64,000 nucleotides of DNA from positions 248,001 to 312,000 of the forward strand of contig NZ_FCOL02000002.1 in assembly GCF_001544515.1 (NCBI RefSeq), in the 5' to 3' direction. Below are positions 9,342-18,412 of this stretch, piece after piece. The position numbers were made by a program, and so were the translations under genes. A model generated the notes under the pieces. That model searched no databases and was not told the origin of the DNA. It was given only the letters and a program-made list of their open reading frames with translations. This stretch comes from Caballeronia terrestris. Lineage in GTDB: Bacteria; Pseudomonadota; Gammaproteobacteria; Burkholderiales; Burkholderiaceae. Each line of letters starts with the position of its first letter. Position 1 is the stretch's first letter.

Positions 9342-11398
9342 CGCGTCTCCGTCGCGTCGGTGGGGGGTTGTTCGGGCTCGCCGGCCGGGGCTTCCGGCGT
9401 GGCTTCGGCCTGCGCTTCGGCTTCGCTTTCGGCGCTCAGATCGGTCGTCTCGATAATTTCCTCTTCGGCCTCCTCTTCCGCGACTTCAGCCGATGCCGAC
9501 GGCGCATCGATTACATGCAGCAGCCGGCACGACGCCTCGACGGTCAGTTCATCGATCGACATCACGTCGAGCATCACCTTCGTGCCGCGCGCGTGCACGC
9601 CGAGACCCGGCACATGCAGCATCAGCGGGATTTCGTCGAGGCGCACGAGATCGTCCTTCACCACCGACGCCGCCACGTGCTTCCTGTTCTCCTGCTTGAG
9701 CCAGCGCAGGCACCAGAAATACTCCATGCGGCGCTGGTGATCGGCGTAGGCGGAATACGTATCGTCGAAGCCCTGCACGACAGCAAAGAGATCGGCGTCC
9801 TTCGGCTTGAACGGCGCGGCGAGCTTCGCCGTCACGCCGTGCTGCACGCATGCGAGCAACTGCCACTGGTTCACCAGATCGACGTAGCGGCGCAGCGGCG
9901 ACGTGCTCCACGCGTATTGCGCGACGCCCAAGCCTTCGTGGGGCGCGGGCGTCGTCTGCATGCGGGTGCGCTTCGGGCCCGGCCCGCCGAAACCGCGCTG
10001 CGAGCGGTAGATGCCCGGCACGCCGTGGTCGTTCAAAAACGCGCCCCACGACGAATTCGCGAGAATCGCCAGTTCCGCGACGATCAGATCGAGCGGCGAT
10101 CCGCGACGGCGCGGCGTGATCGTGATGTGTTCGCCTTCCACATAGAAGTTGAAATCGTTGTTGCGCTGCACTTCGCGACGCAGGCCGTAAGTCGCGCGCG
10201 CTTCCTGGCGCTTCTCGAACAGCGCCTGTGCGAGCGGCCAAAGGACCGCGATGTCTGCCTTGTGCGGATAATCGCCGCTGCCGTTCGCGAGCGTTTCCTC
10301 GGTGACGAATTCATCGAGATGGTTGTGGCGCAGGTTGCTCTTCACGAACACGCGCTCGGCGCGCGTCTCGGTGGCGACGATCTCCTGCGTCGCGCGATTC
10401 ACGATGATGTACAGCGACAGCGCCGGGCGCAGCCCGCCCTCGGCGAGCGTGAACGCCTCGACGACGCTGTCGGGCATCATCGTTATCTTGTCGCCGGGCA
10501 TGTAGACCGTGGAAAGACGCGTGCGCGCGATCGCATCGACCATGTCGCCGCGCGCGATGCCGAGCGCCGGCGCCGCAATATGGATACCGACGCGCACGCG
10601 GCCATCTGCCAGATGCTCGACGGAGAAGGCATCGTCGATTTCGGTGGTCGTGACGTCGTCGATGGAGAACGCTTCGACGTCCGCTTGGGGCAAATCCTCA
10701 GGCAGCGGCGGAATCTCGACCGCCGCAAAACCGATGCCGTGCGGGAAGAATTCGGACAGGAAACGCGCCTCGTGCAACGCCCGCGCCGACGGAATCCCGC
10801 CGCATTCGAGCATCAGCCGCGCCTGCGAAATGCCGCGCGCAGCAGCGGCGGCTTCGAGCGCCTTGTATTCAATCGAATTCTTGTCGGGCTTGGTCAGGAG
10901 GCCGATCGCCTTGCCGGCGAGCGCCTCGGGCAGCTTGCCCGCCTTCAGTTCCTCTTCGTAGCCGGCCTGCACGAGCGCCTGCTGGCGCTTCTTTTCCAGC
11001 GACGCGAGCGCCATCTGCAACTGTTCCTGCGGCGCGCGCTGATACTGCCCGCGCCCCTTGCGGCGGAAATACACCGGCGCGCCGTGCATGCGCAGCACGA
11101 GCGCCGCGCGTTCGACCGCGCCGAACTTGTCGCCGAAATAATCGGCGCCGAGCGTCGCGAACGGAAACTCTTCGTCGGGCGCGCATTCCCACAGGAAGTC
11201 GAGGTCGATGTCCTGGGCGATGGTGTCGGCTTCCTTTATCAGGTCGCCGGCGGTGGGCTTCTCGAATTCGATCAACACGTCTTTCGCGCGCACTTTCGCT
11301 CGCCGGCCGCCCGGCAACTCGACCTGGAAGGCGTCGCCCTGTTTCGACAGGACCGCTCCGGCCTTGAAACTACCCGATTCCTCAAAGAAAACGTTCAC
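9338..11398 (-). CDS. RNase II / RNB family exoribonuclease
   Basis: 686-residue 3'-5' exoribonuclease of the RNB superfamily. The Mg-binding aspartates occur in FSIDDVTTTEIDDAFS at about residue 245, followed by YMPGDKITMMPD and the conserved arginine region around SPLRRYVDLVNQ at about 515. The C-terminal S1-like part is degenerate and the last ~50 residues are an acidic Glu/Ala tail (EVAEEEAEEEI), probably disordered. It resembles the betaproteobacterial RNB protein next to aroE rather than full RNase R (about 800 residues). Overlaps aroE by 4 nt. Confidence 0.92.
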   Translation of the reverse strand: MNVFFEESGSFKAGAVLSKQGDAFQVELPGGRRAKVRAKDVLIEFEKPTAGDLIKEADTIAQDIDLDFLWECAPDEEFPFATLGADYFGDKFGAVERAALVLRMHGAPVYFRRKGRGQYQRAPQEQLQMALASLEKKRQQALVQAGYEEELKAGKLPEALAGKAIGLLTKPDKNSIEYKALEAAAAARGISQARLMLECGGIPSARALHEARFLSEFFPHGIGFAAVEIPPLPEDLPQADVEAFSIDDVTTTEIDDAFSVEHLADGRVRVGIHIAAPALGIARGDMVDAIARTRLSTVYMPGDKITMMPDSVVEAFTLAEGGLRPALSLYIIVNRATQEIVATETRAERVFVKSNLRHNHLDEFVTEETLANGSGDYPHKADIAVLWPLAQALFEKRQEARATYGLRREVQRNNDFNFYVEGEHITITPRRRGSPLDLIVAELAILANSSWGAFLNDHGVPGIYRSQRGFGGPGPKRTRMQTTPAPHEGLGVAQYAWSTSPLRRYVDLVNQWQLLACVQHGVTAKLAAPFKPKDADLFAVVQGFDDTYSAYADHQRRMEYFWCLRWLKQENRKHVAASVVKDDLVRLDEIPLMLHVPGLGVHARGTKVMLDVMSIDELTVEASCRLLHVIDAPSASAEVAEEEAEEEIIETTDLSAESEAEAQAEATPEAPAGEPEQPPTDATETR

Positions 11399-11535
11399 TC
11401 AATACTCTCGCAAGACTGTGGACCGGCGAGCGCGATTGCTCGCCGTATTCGATTTAGCTTAGGGCAACGTGGATCTGGCGCTGGTTTTAAACGCAGCGCT
11501 CGCTCGCGGCAGAAGGCGGACGGCGGACGGCACGC

Positions 11536-12135
11536 TCACGCCGCCGCGTGCGCCACCGTCGCGGGCGGACGCGGCGCGCAAAACACGAGCACTTCATCCA
11601 GATACTTCGGAAAATCGCTGATCGCGTGATCGCCGCCCTGGATCAGCGTCGTGCGCACGTTGGGGTAATGCTCGAGCATCGTGCGGTAGTCGAGCACTTC
11701 GTCGCCGGTCGCGGCTATCAGATAGTAGCGCTCCGGCCGCGTGATGGCGTCGACGCCGAGCGCGCGCAGTTCATCGAGATGAACCGGCTCCACGACGATG
11801 CTGCCGCCGCCATGCCACAACGGCTGTTCGCCGAGGTAGTGGCTCAAATCGCGCTGCGGCACGACCGCTGGATTGAGCAGTACCGCGCGCCAGCCGTGCT
11901 TTTCGGCGAGGTACGTCGCGTAATAGCCGCCGAGCGAACTGCCGATGACCGTGACATCTTCTGCATCGGCTTTTGCGACCAGCGATTCAGCCAGCGCGAT
12001 CGCTTCGCGCGGCGAAACGGGCAGGACCGGGCACTGCCATTCGTCGAGCCGTCCGAGTTCCGCGAGACGCGCGCGCATCACGCGCGCCTTGAACGATTGC
12101 GGTGACGAGCGAAAGCCGTGCAGGTAGAGAATCAC
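11536..12135 (-). CDS. YqiA/YcfP family alpha/beta-hydrolase (probable esterase)
   Basis: Small 199-residue alpha/beta-fold hydrolase. It opens ILYLHGFRSSPQSFKA with the oxyanion-hole HGF, has the nucleophile elbow GSSLGGYYA at about residue 65 with Ser in G-x-S-x-G, and a late GGDHAISDF supplying the Asp/His. YqiA relatives hydrolyse short acyl esters. The start overlaps the stop of mpl by 4 nt, so it is co-translated with a peptidoglycan-recycling ligase. No secretion signal; cytoplasmic. Confidence 0.88.
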   Translation of the reverse strand: MILYLHGFRSSPQSFKARVMRARLAELGRLDEWQCPVLPVSPREAIALAESLVAKADAEDVTVIGSSLGGYYATYLAEKHGWRAVLLNPAVVPQRDLSHYLGEQPLWHGGGSIVVEPVHLDELRALGVDAITRPERYYLIAATGDEVLDYRTMLEHYPNVRTTLIQGGDHAISDFPKYLDEVLVFCAPRPPATVAHAAA

Positions 12136-13538
12136 GCGTGGCCCCTGGCGGGTCGCGCCGAAAGCGCGTCCAGCAGTTTCTGATGCACGCCGCCGAAGCC
12201 GCCGTTGCTCATCACGAGGACGTGATCGCCCGGCTCTGCGGCGACGACGACCGCCTTGACCAATTGGTCGATTTCGTTGAACGCGCGCGCCTTTTCGCCG
12301 AGCGGCTCGAGCGCTTCGGCGAGATCCCAGCCGAGCTTGTCGCGGCCTTCGCGCGCGCCGTAGCCGAAGACGAGATCGGCGTCTTTCAGACTTGCAGGCA
12401 GTTGCGCCTTCATCGTGCCGAGTTTCATCGTGTTCGAGCGCGGCTCGAGCACGGCGAGAATGCGCGCCGCCTTGTCCGCCCCACCGATGCGCGTACGCAA
12501 ACCGGCGACGGTGGTTTCGATGGCGGTCGGATGATGGGCGAAATCGTCGTAGACGGTGATGCCGTCGACGCTGCCCTTCACTTCCATGCGCCGCTTGACG
12601 TTGCGAAAACTCCCGAGCGCCTTCACCGATATCGAAGGCGGCACGCCGACCGAGCGCGCCGCCGCGATCGCCGCGAGAGCGTTCATGCGGTTGTGCTCGC
12701 CCTGCACCTGCCAGTCGACGACGCCCATGCGCTCGCCTTCCCAGTACACGGCGAACTGTTCGTCGACGGTCGCGCCGTCCGTAGCTGGCAGCGCCTGCCA
12801 GCCGCCGTCGACGCCGAAGCGTTCCACGCCCGACCAGCAGCCGCGCGTCAGCACGCGTTCGAGCGCGCTCTCGCGGCCGTTCGTCACGACCCGCCCGACG
12901 CCCGGCACGGTGCGCACGAGATGATGGAATTGCGTTTCGATGGCGGCGAGATCGGGGAAGATGTCGGCGTGATCGAATTCGAGGTTGTTCAGCACCGCCG
13001 TGCGCGGCCGGTAGTGGACGAATTTCGAGCGCTTGTCGAAGAACGCGGTGTCGTACTCGTCAGCTTCGATCACGAAGAAGCTCGAATCGGTCAGCCGCGC
13101 CGAAATGCCGAAGTTCAGCGGCACGCCGCCGATCAGAAAGCCCGGATTCAGCCCGCCTTCCTCTAGCAGCCACGCGAGCATCGAACTCGTCGTAGTCTTG
13201 CCGTGCGTGCCAGCGACCGCGAGCACCCATTTGCCATTCAGCACGTGCTCGCCGAGCCACTGAGGCCCCGACGTATAAGGCAGCCCGCGATCGAGAATCG
13301 CCTCCGTCAGCGGATTGCCGCGCGTGACCACGTTGCCGATCACGAAGAGATCAGGTTGGAGCGAAAGCTGTTCGACGCCGTAACCTTCAATCAACTCGAT
13401 GCCTTGCGCTTCGAGTTGCGTGCTCATCGGCGGATAGACGCCGGCGTCGCAGCCGGTGACCTTGTGGCCCGCCTCGCGGGCGAGGACGGCGAGACCGCCC
13501 ATGAAGGTGCCGCAGATGCCGAGGATGTGGATGTGCAT
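12132..13538 (-). CDS. mpl: UDP-N-acetylmuramate:L-alanyl-gamma-D-glutamyl-meso-diaminopimelate ligase
   Basis: Murein-recycling ligase that joins the recovered tripeptide to UDP-MurNAc. The 468-residue protein starts MHIHILGICGTFMGGLA (Rossmann-like UDP-binding domain), has the Mur-ligase ATP loop AVAGTHGKTTT at about residue 108, EADEYDTAFF at about 160 and DDFAHHPTAI near 345, which distinguish Mpl from MurC. The start at MHIHIL was chosen because the family begins there; a longer in-frame reading adds 19 unrelated residues. AmpD, elsewhere in this window, acts in the same recycling pathway. Confidence 0.95.
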   Translation of the reverse strand: MHIHILGICGTFMGGLAVLAREAGHKVTGCDAGVYPPMSTQLEAQGIELIEGYGVEQLSLQPDLFVIGNVVTRGNPLTEAILDRGLPYTSGPQWLGEHVLNGKWVLAVAGTHGKTTTSSMLAWLLEEGGLNPGFLIGGVPLNFGISARLTDSSFFVIEADEYDTAFFDKRSKFVHYRPRTAVLNNLEFDHADIFPDLAAIETQFHHLVRTVPGVGRVVTNGRESALERVLTRGCWSGVERFGVDGGWQALPATDGATVDEQFAVYWEGERMGVVDWQVQGEHNRMNALAAIAAARSVGVPPSISVKALGSFRNVKRRMEVKGSVDGITVYDDFAHHPTAIETTVAGLRTRIGGADKAARILAVLEPRSNTMKLGTMKAQLPASLKDADLVFGYGAREGRDKLGWDLAEALEPLGEKARAFNEIDQLVKAVVVAAEPGDHVLVMSNGGFGGVHQKLLDALSARPARGHA

Positions 13539-13716
13539 AAAGCCTGGTCGCGCGCGGGGCGCAGTCTCGGAAAACACAGGCCGGGCGGCTTTCAAGGGCC
13601 CGACCGCGAAGAAACAAGAAGGCGCTTATTGTAACCGAGGGCGCCAGCCGCTCCGGCTTTCCGCACGGCCGTTTGCCGCAGCCGGAAGGCTCCCTGATCT
13701 CTAGTATGATTCCGAG

Positions 13717-14370
13717 ATGATTCGCAAATCTCATTTCGATCCGCAGCGCGTTCGCGAGGAAATCGCGATCGCCGCTGCGCGGATGATCGCCGAAGACGGG
13801 CTCGACTACTCCACCGCGAAACGCAAGGCGGCGAAGCAGGTTGTCGGCGAGACGAAGGTCGGCGGCGAATGGCTGCCGGATAACGACCAGATCGAAGAAG
13901 AGATTCGCGAGTATCAGTCCCTTTTCCAGAGCGACACGCAGCCCGTCGTGCTGCGCCGGATGCGCGAAGTTGCGCTCGACTGGATGCTGCGGCTCGAACA
14001 GTTCAGTCCGTATCTGACGGGCGCTGTCTTGAACGGCACGGCAGGTGAACATTCCGACATCCATCTGCAATGTTTCTGTGACAACCCCAAGGAAGTTGCG
14101 ATTTATCTGCTGAACGCGAATGTTCAATATGACGTGTCCGAGACTCGGCACTTCGCCGGGCGCGGCTATGTCGAAACCCTGAGCTTCCTGAACCGGCCGA
14201 CGCGCGCGGAAGAACCTATGGGCATCCACATCGCGCTCTACGACACCAACGATTTGCGCGGTGCCGTGCGCGCCGACGGCCGCGGACGGCAGGCGCGCGC
14301 GAATGCGTCGGCGGTGCGCGCGCTGCTCGGTCCCTCCGATACGCCACCGGCCATCGGCATTGCCGGCTGA
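13717..14370 (+). CDS. Conserved protein of unknown function, possible nucleotidyltransferase-like fold
   Basis: 217-residue cytoplasmic protein, no signal or membrane segment. I recognise it as a Burkholderiaceae protein found beside mpl and tlpA, sometimes annotated as a UDP-N-acetylmuramate-alanine ligase; nothing in it resembles a Mur ligase (no P-loop). The middle segment, LTGAVLNGTAGEHSDIHLQC at about residues 104-123, is reminiscent of the G-[GS]...D-x-[DH] strand-turn of minimal nucleotidyltransferases, and the N-terminal third is helical and rich in charged residues. Function unknown. Divergent from mpl with a 178-nt gap; tlpA follows after 30 nt, so the two may share a transcript. 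Confidence 0.8.
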   Translation: MIRKSHFDPQRVREEIAIAAARMIAEDGLDYSTAKRKAAKQVVGETKVGGEWLPDNDQIEEEIREYQSLFQSDTQPVVLRRMREVALDWMLRLEQFSPYLTGAVLNGTAGEHSDIHLQCFCDNPKEVAIYLLNANVQYDVSETRHFAGRGYVETLSFLNRPTRAEEPMGIHIALYDTNDLRGAVRADGRGRQARANASAVRALLGPSDTPPAIGIAG

Positions 14371-14400
14371 TTACGGCGCAACGCACTTACAAGTATCTAC

Positions 14401-14934
14401 ATGAACTCGAAACGCATTCTGGCGGCCATCGTGGTCGCGATCGCCGCTACCGCTGGCGGCTTCTACGCCGGTCACCTGATGACGGGCGGGACGAGCGAAG
14501 CGGCTTCGTCGTCGAACGCCGTCGATCATTTGTGGACCGCGACGCTTCAAAACGCCGACGGCACGCAGCAATCGCTCGCGGCCTTCAAGGGAAAACCGAT
14601 CGTCGTGAACTTCTGGGCATCGTGGTGCGGACCGTGCGTGAAAGAGATGCCCGCGCTCTCCGCGCTGCACACTCAATATAAGAAGAAGGGCATCACGTTC
14701 ATCGGCCTGGGCGTCGATACCGAGAAAAACATCAACGATTTCCTGCGCAAGGTGCCGGTGAGCTACCCCGTGTACATCGCAGGATTCGGTGGCGCCGACC
14801 TCGCCCGCCACTTCGGCGATGACGCCGGCGGTCTGCCATTTACCGTCGTAATCGACGCAAAAGGCGTCGTACGGTCGACAAAACTCGGCGAAGTCGATCC
14901 TGCCGAGCTGAAACACACGCTCGACGCGCTGTAA
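14401..14934 (+). CDS. TlpA-family thiol:disulfide oxidoreductase
   Basis: 177-residue membrane-anchored thioredoxin-like protein. An N-terminal hydrophobic segment (about residues 6-24) exports and anchors it; the periplasmic domain carries the redox motif WASWCGPCVKEMP at about residue 74 (Cys-Gly-Pro-Cys), and a cis-Pro region GLPFTVVID near 145. Such proteins reduce periplasmic cysteines, for example during cytochrome c maturation. A strong hairpin follows the stop. Specific partner unknown. Confidence 0.92.
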   Translation: MNSKRILAAIVVAIAATAGGFYAGHLMTGGTSEAASSSNAVDHLWTATLQNADGTQQSLAAFKGKPIVVNFWASWCGPCVKEMPALSALHTQYKKKGITFIGLGVDTEKNINDFLRKVPVSYPVYIAGFGGADLARHFGDDAGGLPFTVVIDAKGVVRSTKLGEVDPAELKHTLDAL

Positions 14935-14956
14935 CAGTCATTCGCGCGACTCACGC

Positions 14957-14982
14957 AAATTGGCGCCGGAAGGCGCCAATTT
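14957..14982 (+). terminator. Terminator after tlpA
   Basis: Perfect 11-bp inverted repeat AAATTGGCGCC / GGCGCCAATTT with a GGAA tetraloop, starting 22 nt after the tlpA stop. It ends in TTT but lacks a long U run. Confidence 0.75.
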
Positions 14983-15427
14983 CGCATCCATTTGCTTATT
15001 TTTGAGAGAACATGCGGGCACGAGCGTCGCCGATGGTGTAATTTGTGCCGGTAACAAATTAAGCGCCGCCCTGTAAAACTAGACAAAATTCTCTAAAGAG
15101 CGCTAAAGTGCGCCCAATTCGCACAAACCGAAGCGACTATGACCTCAACGCTGACGCTGCGCAGCATTCATCCGAAATTGGGCGGGATCCGGGAACCGGA
15201 TGCCGCCGTTCACGTAGCGGCGACCGCCACGCGCGCCCCGCTTCATCGCAGCAACCGCAAGTGCTTCCGGCATCAACATCACTGTTCCGGCCAGATCGCA
15301 ATGAACGCGGTCTCGTTCAGACAGGCACTGCCACCGGCACGTTGACCCGCCGGCCACGCGACACCCATAAATCAAGTCAAGCACCGGAAGCACTTCCGGT
15401 CTCCAAGTATTGAAAGGGGATTTTTCG
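14983..15427. other. tlpA-accB intergenic region
   Basis: About 445 nt with no intact gene. The first 150 nt after the tlpA hairpin are AT-richer than their surroundings and presumably contain the accBC promoter; I could not pick a confident -10/-35 pair. The rest holds the proposed aroQ remnant and an 82-nt leader to accB that contains a short inverted repeat, GGAAGCACTTCC, about 40 nt before the accB start. Confidence 0.6.
15139..15345 (+). pseudogene. aroQ: Probable remnant of aroQ (type II 3-dehydroquinate dehydratase)
   Basis: 68-codon reading frame in the slot between tlpA and accB where Burkholderia relatives carry aroQ (that synteny is from memory). Its first 22 residues align without gaps to the family start M-T-x-x-L-x-L...L-x-G-x-REP-[DE] (here the run GGIREPD). 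Its second half holds HRSN, then FRH and a spaced Ser and Gln, in the order of the C-terminal family signature H-[LI]-SN...RE-x-FRH-x-S. The roughly 75 residues between are missing, including the catalytic Tyr region. A complete enzyme is about 145-150 residues, so this product cannot be active. The low overall identity leaves chance resemblance possible. Confidence 0.5.
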
Positions 15428-15907
15428 ATGGACCTTCGTAAACTCAAAACGCTGATCGACCTCGTCTCGGAATCCGGTATCTCGGAACTCGAAGTGACGG
15501 AGGGCGAAGGAAAGGTTCGCATCGTCAAGAACGCGGCGCCCGTGTACATGCAGGCGCCCCAGCAGTACATGCCGCAAGGCCTGCCGCAGCAGGCGCCGCA
15601 GTTCGGCCCCGCGAGCGATGCCGGCGCCGCCGCTGCGCCGGCCGCGGCTCCCGTCGCTGCCGCACCTGAAGGCCACATCGTGACCTCGCCGATGGTCGGC
15701 TCGTTTTACCGCGCGCCGTCGCCGGGTGCGGAGCCGTTCGTGCAGGTCGGCGATACGGTGAAGGAAGGCCAGACGATCTGCATCATCGAAGCGATGAAGC
15801 TCCTGAACGAGATCGAGTCGGACAAGTCGGGCGTCGTGAAGGAAATTCTGTGCGAGAACGGGCAGGCGGTCGAATACGGCCAGCCGCTTTTCGTGATCGG
15901 CGAGTAA
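15428..15907 (+). CDS. accB: Acetyl-CoA carboxylase biotin carboxyl carrier protein
   Basis: 159-residue carrier whose lysine holds biotin during malonyl-CoA formation. The C-terminal biotinyl domain has the invariant [10 protein letters not shown] with the modified Lys at about residue 124, and [19 protein letters not shown], the BCCP 'thumb' region. A Pro/Ala-rich linker (about residues 45-85) joins it to the N-terminal dimerisation segment. The start at MDLRKLKTL follows AAAGGGG; an in-frame start six codons upstream is less likely. First gene of the accB-accC-prmA run. Confidence 0.96.
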   Translation: MDLRKLKTLIDLVSESGISELEVTEGEGKVRIVKNAAPVYMQAPQQYMPQGLPQQAPQFGPASDAGAAAAPAAAPVAAAPEGHIVTSPMVGSFYRAPSPGAEPFVQVGDTVKEGQTICIIEAMKLLNEIESDKSGVVKEILCENGQAVEYGQPLFVIGE

Positions 15908-16084
15908 GCCGGGCGAATTCATGCCGCACCGGCGCGCCGCGCTTCATCGGAACGGGCGCAATGGCGTTGGCAAACTCAGGCATTCGCCGCGTCCGCGTGA
16001 GCGCTCCGAAGCAACCGGAGCAGCAACGCGCCGCCGATCCTCCAGGGCCGCACAGCCGGTCCGCTGATGAGTCGAATAATTGCT

Positions 16085-17455
16085 ATGTTTGAAAAAATCC
16101 TCATTGCGAACCGTGGCGAGATCGCGCTTCGCATCCAGCGCGCGTGCCGCGAACTGGGCGTCAAGACGGTCATCGTCTATTCGGAAGCCGACAAGGAAGC
16201 GAAGTACGTAAAGCTCGCCGACGAAGCGGTCTGCATCGGACCGGCGCCGTCGAACCTTTCGTACCTGAACATGCCGGCGCTCATCAGCGCGGCCGAAGTC
16301 ACCGACGCCGAAGCGATCCACCCCGGCTACGGCTTTCTTTCGGAGAACGCGGATTTCGCGGAGCGCGTCGAGCAGTCGGGCTTCACGTTCATCGGGCCGC
16401 GTCCTGAAACGATCCGCATGATGGGCGACAAGGTCACCGCCAAGCAGACGATGATCAAGACCGGCGTGCCGTGCGTGCCGGGCTCGGAAGGCGCGTTGCC
16501 CGACGATCCGAAGGAGATCGTGAAGATAGCCCGCACGATTGGTTATCCGGTGATCATCAAGGCGGCGGGCGGCGGCGGCGGGCGCGGGATGCGCGTCGTG
16601 CACACGGAAGCGGCGCTCGTGAACGCGGTCAACATGACGCGCGAGGAAGCGGGCCGTGCGTTCGGCAATCCGCAGGTCTATATGGAGAAGTTCCTTGAGA
16701 ACCCGCGTCACATCGAGATCCAGATTCTCGCGGATTCGTTCCGCAACGCGATCTGGCTCGGCGAGCGCGATTGCTCGATGCAGCGCCGTCACCAGAAGGT
16801 GATCGAGGAGGCGCCGGCGCCGGGCGTTCCGCGCCGTCTGATCGACCGGATCGGCGACCGGTGCGCGGAAGCGTGCAGGAAGATGGGCTATCTCGGCGCG
16901 GGCACGTTCGAATTCCTGTACGAAAACAACGAGTTCTATTTCATCGAGATGAACACGCGCGTGCAGGTCGAGCATCCCGTGACGGAGCTGATCACCGGCG
17001 TCGATATCGTGCAGGAACAGATTCGCATCGCCGCGGGCGAGAAGCTCTTGTTCCGCCAGAAGGACATTCAGTTCCGCGGCCACGCGATCGAATGTCGGAT
17101 CAACGCGGAAGATCCGTTCAAGTTCACGCCGTCGCCGGGACGCTTGACGTCGTGGCATTCGCCGGGCGGGCCGGGCATCCGCGTCGATTCGCACGCGTAC
17201 AACGGCTATTTCGTCCCGCCGAACTACGATTCGATGATCGGCAAGCTGATTTCCTACGGCGCGACCCGTGAGCAGGCGATCAACCGTATGCGTATCGCGC
17301 TGTCGGAAATGGTCGTCGAGGGCATTTCGACCAACATCCCGCTGCATCGCGAGATGATGATCGACGCGAAGTTCGTCGAGGGCGGCACGAGCATCCATTA
17401 CCTCGAAAACAAGCTGGCCGCGCGCCAGGCGGCCGTCGCCGCTGAAGAGGCGTAA
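16085..17455 (+). CDS. accC: Acetyl-CoA carboxylase, biotin carboxylase subunit
   Basis: 456-residue ATP-grasp enzyme that carboxylates biotin on AccB. Sequence landmarks in order: [31 protein letters not shown], the glycine-rich ATP loop [12 protein letters not shown] at about 159-170, and [14 protein letters not shown] near 288-301. The start MFEKIL is preferred over an in-frame start six codons earlier because the family begins there, although the ribosome site before it is weak. The gap to accB is 177 nt and holds nothing recognisable. Confidence 0.97.
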   Translation: MFEKILIANRGEIALRIQRACRELGVKTVIVYSEADKEAKYVKLADEAVCIGPAPSNLSYLNMPALISAAEVTDAEAIHPGYGFLSENADFAERVEQSGFTFIGPRPETIRMMGDKVTAKQTMIKTGVPCVPGSEGALPDDPKEIVKIARTIGYPVIIKAAGGGGGRGMRVVHTEAALVNAVNMTREEAGRAFGNPQVYMEKFLENPRHIEIQILADSFRNAIWLGERDCSMQRRHQKVIEEAPAPGVPRRLIDRIGDRCAEACRKMGYLGAGTFEFLYENNEFYFIEMNTRVQVEHPVTELITGVDIVQEQIRIAAGEKLLFRQKDIQFRGHAIECRINAEDPFKFTPSPGRLTSWHSPGGPGIRVDSHAYNGYFVPPNYDSMIGKLISYGATREQAINRMRIALSEMVVEGISTNIPLHREMMIDAKFVEGGTSIHYLENKLAARQAAVAAEEA

Positions 17456-17461
17456 GCACAA

Positions 17462-18364
17462 ATGAGTTACCGGGAACTGATCGCCGAGCTGGATCGCGAG
17501 CACGCGGAAGCGCTGTCGGACGCGTTGCTGGAAGTCGGCGCGCTGTCGGTGTCGGTGGAAGACGCCGACGCCGATACGCCCGACGAGCAGCCGCTCTTCG
17601 GCGAGCCCGGTCTCACACCGGAACGCAGCGCGTGGAAGCGCTCGCGCGTCGTCGCACTCCTCGCCGAAGACGCCGATCCGGCCGTGCTGCTCGCGGCGGC
17701 ATCGAACGAAATCGGCCTGGCGCAGGCGCCGGCATTCACCGTGCGCGACGTCGAGGAACAGGACTGGGTGCGGCTCACGCAGTCGCAATTCGATCCGATT
17801 CCGATCGGCGAGCGCATCTGGGTCGTGCCGTCCTGGCATGACGCACCCGATCCCGACGCGCTGATTCTCGAACTCGATCCGGGTCTCGCGTTCGGCACCG
17901 GCAGCCATCCGACGACGCGGCTTTGCATGGAGTGGCTGGAGCTTTCGGTTCAAAAAGATCACTCTGTGCTCGACTACGGCTGCGGCTCCGGCATCCTCGC
18001 GATCCTCGCAAAAAAGTGCGGCGCGAATCCGGTGTTCGGCATCGACATCGATCCGCAGGCGGTCGAGTCGGCGCGCCAGAACAGCGAGCGCAATCACGCG
18101 GAAGTCACGTACGGCCTGCCCGCCGATTGCCCCGCCGGCGAATTCGATATCGTCGTTGCGAATATCCTTTCGAATCCGCTCAAACTGATGGCGTCGATGC
18201 TCGCAGCGAAGGTAAAACCGGGCGGGCGGATCGCGCTCTCGGGCATCCTCGCGCGGCAGGCCGACGAGGTCGCGGCGGTCTATGCGCGCTGGATCGACAT
18301 CGGCGTCTGGCGCGAACACGAAGGCTGGGTATGCCTCGCCGGGATTCGACGCGAAAGCCTTTAG
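17462..18364 (+). CDS. prmA: Ribosomal protein L11 methyltransferase
   Basis: 300-residue SAM-dependent methyltransferase that modifies lysines and the N-terminus of L11. The N-terminal substrate domain ([11 protein letters not shown]) is followed by [18 protein letters not shown] and the SAM loop [13 protein letters not shown] at about residues 170-182, then the NPPY-like catalytic-site segment [10 protein letters not shown]. It starts 6 nt after accC, with GAGG inside the accC end as a likely ribosome site, so it is cotranscribed with accBC as in many proteobacteria. Confidence 0.96.
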   Translation: MSYRELIAELDREHAEALSDALLEVGALSVSVEDADADTPDEQPLFGEPGLTPERSAWKRSRVVALLAEDADPAVLLAAASNEIGLAQAPAFTVRDVEEQDWVRLTQSQFDPIPIGERIWVVPSWHDAPDPDALILELDPGLAFGTGSHPTTRLCMEWLELSVQKDHSVLDYGCGSGILAILAKKCGANPVFGIDIDPQAVESARQNSERNHAEVTYGLPADCPAGEFDIVVANILSNPLKLMASMLAAKVKPGGRIALSGILARQADEVAAVYARWIDIGVWREHEGWVCLAGIRRESL

Positions 18365-18412
18365 AATAGCGCCATCGTCCACGAACCGGCCCTCAGGGCC
18401 TGCGGCTCAAAC

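Noticed and set aside
9368..11629. 753-codon plus-strand frame opposite the RNase II gene
   Set aside because: Arg/His/Asp-rich antisense composition and no start context.
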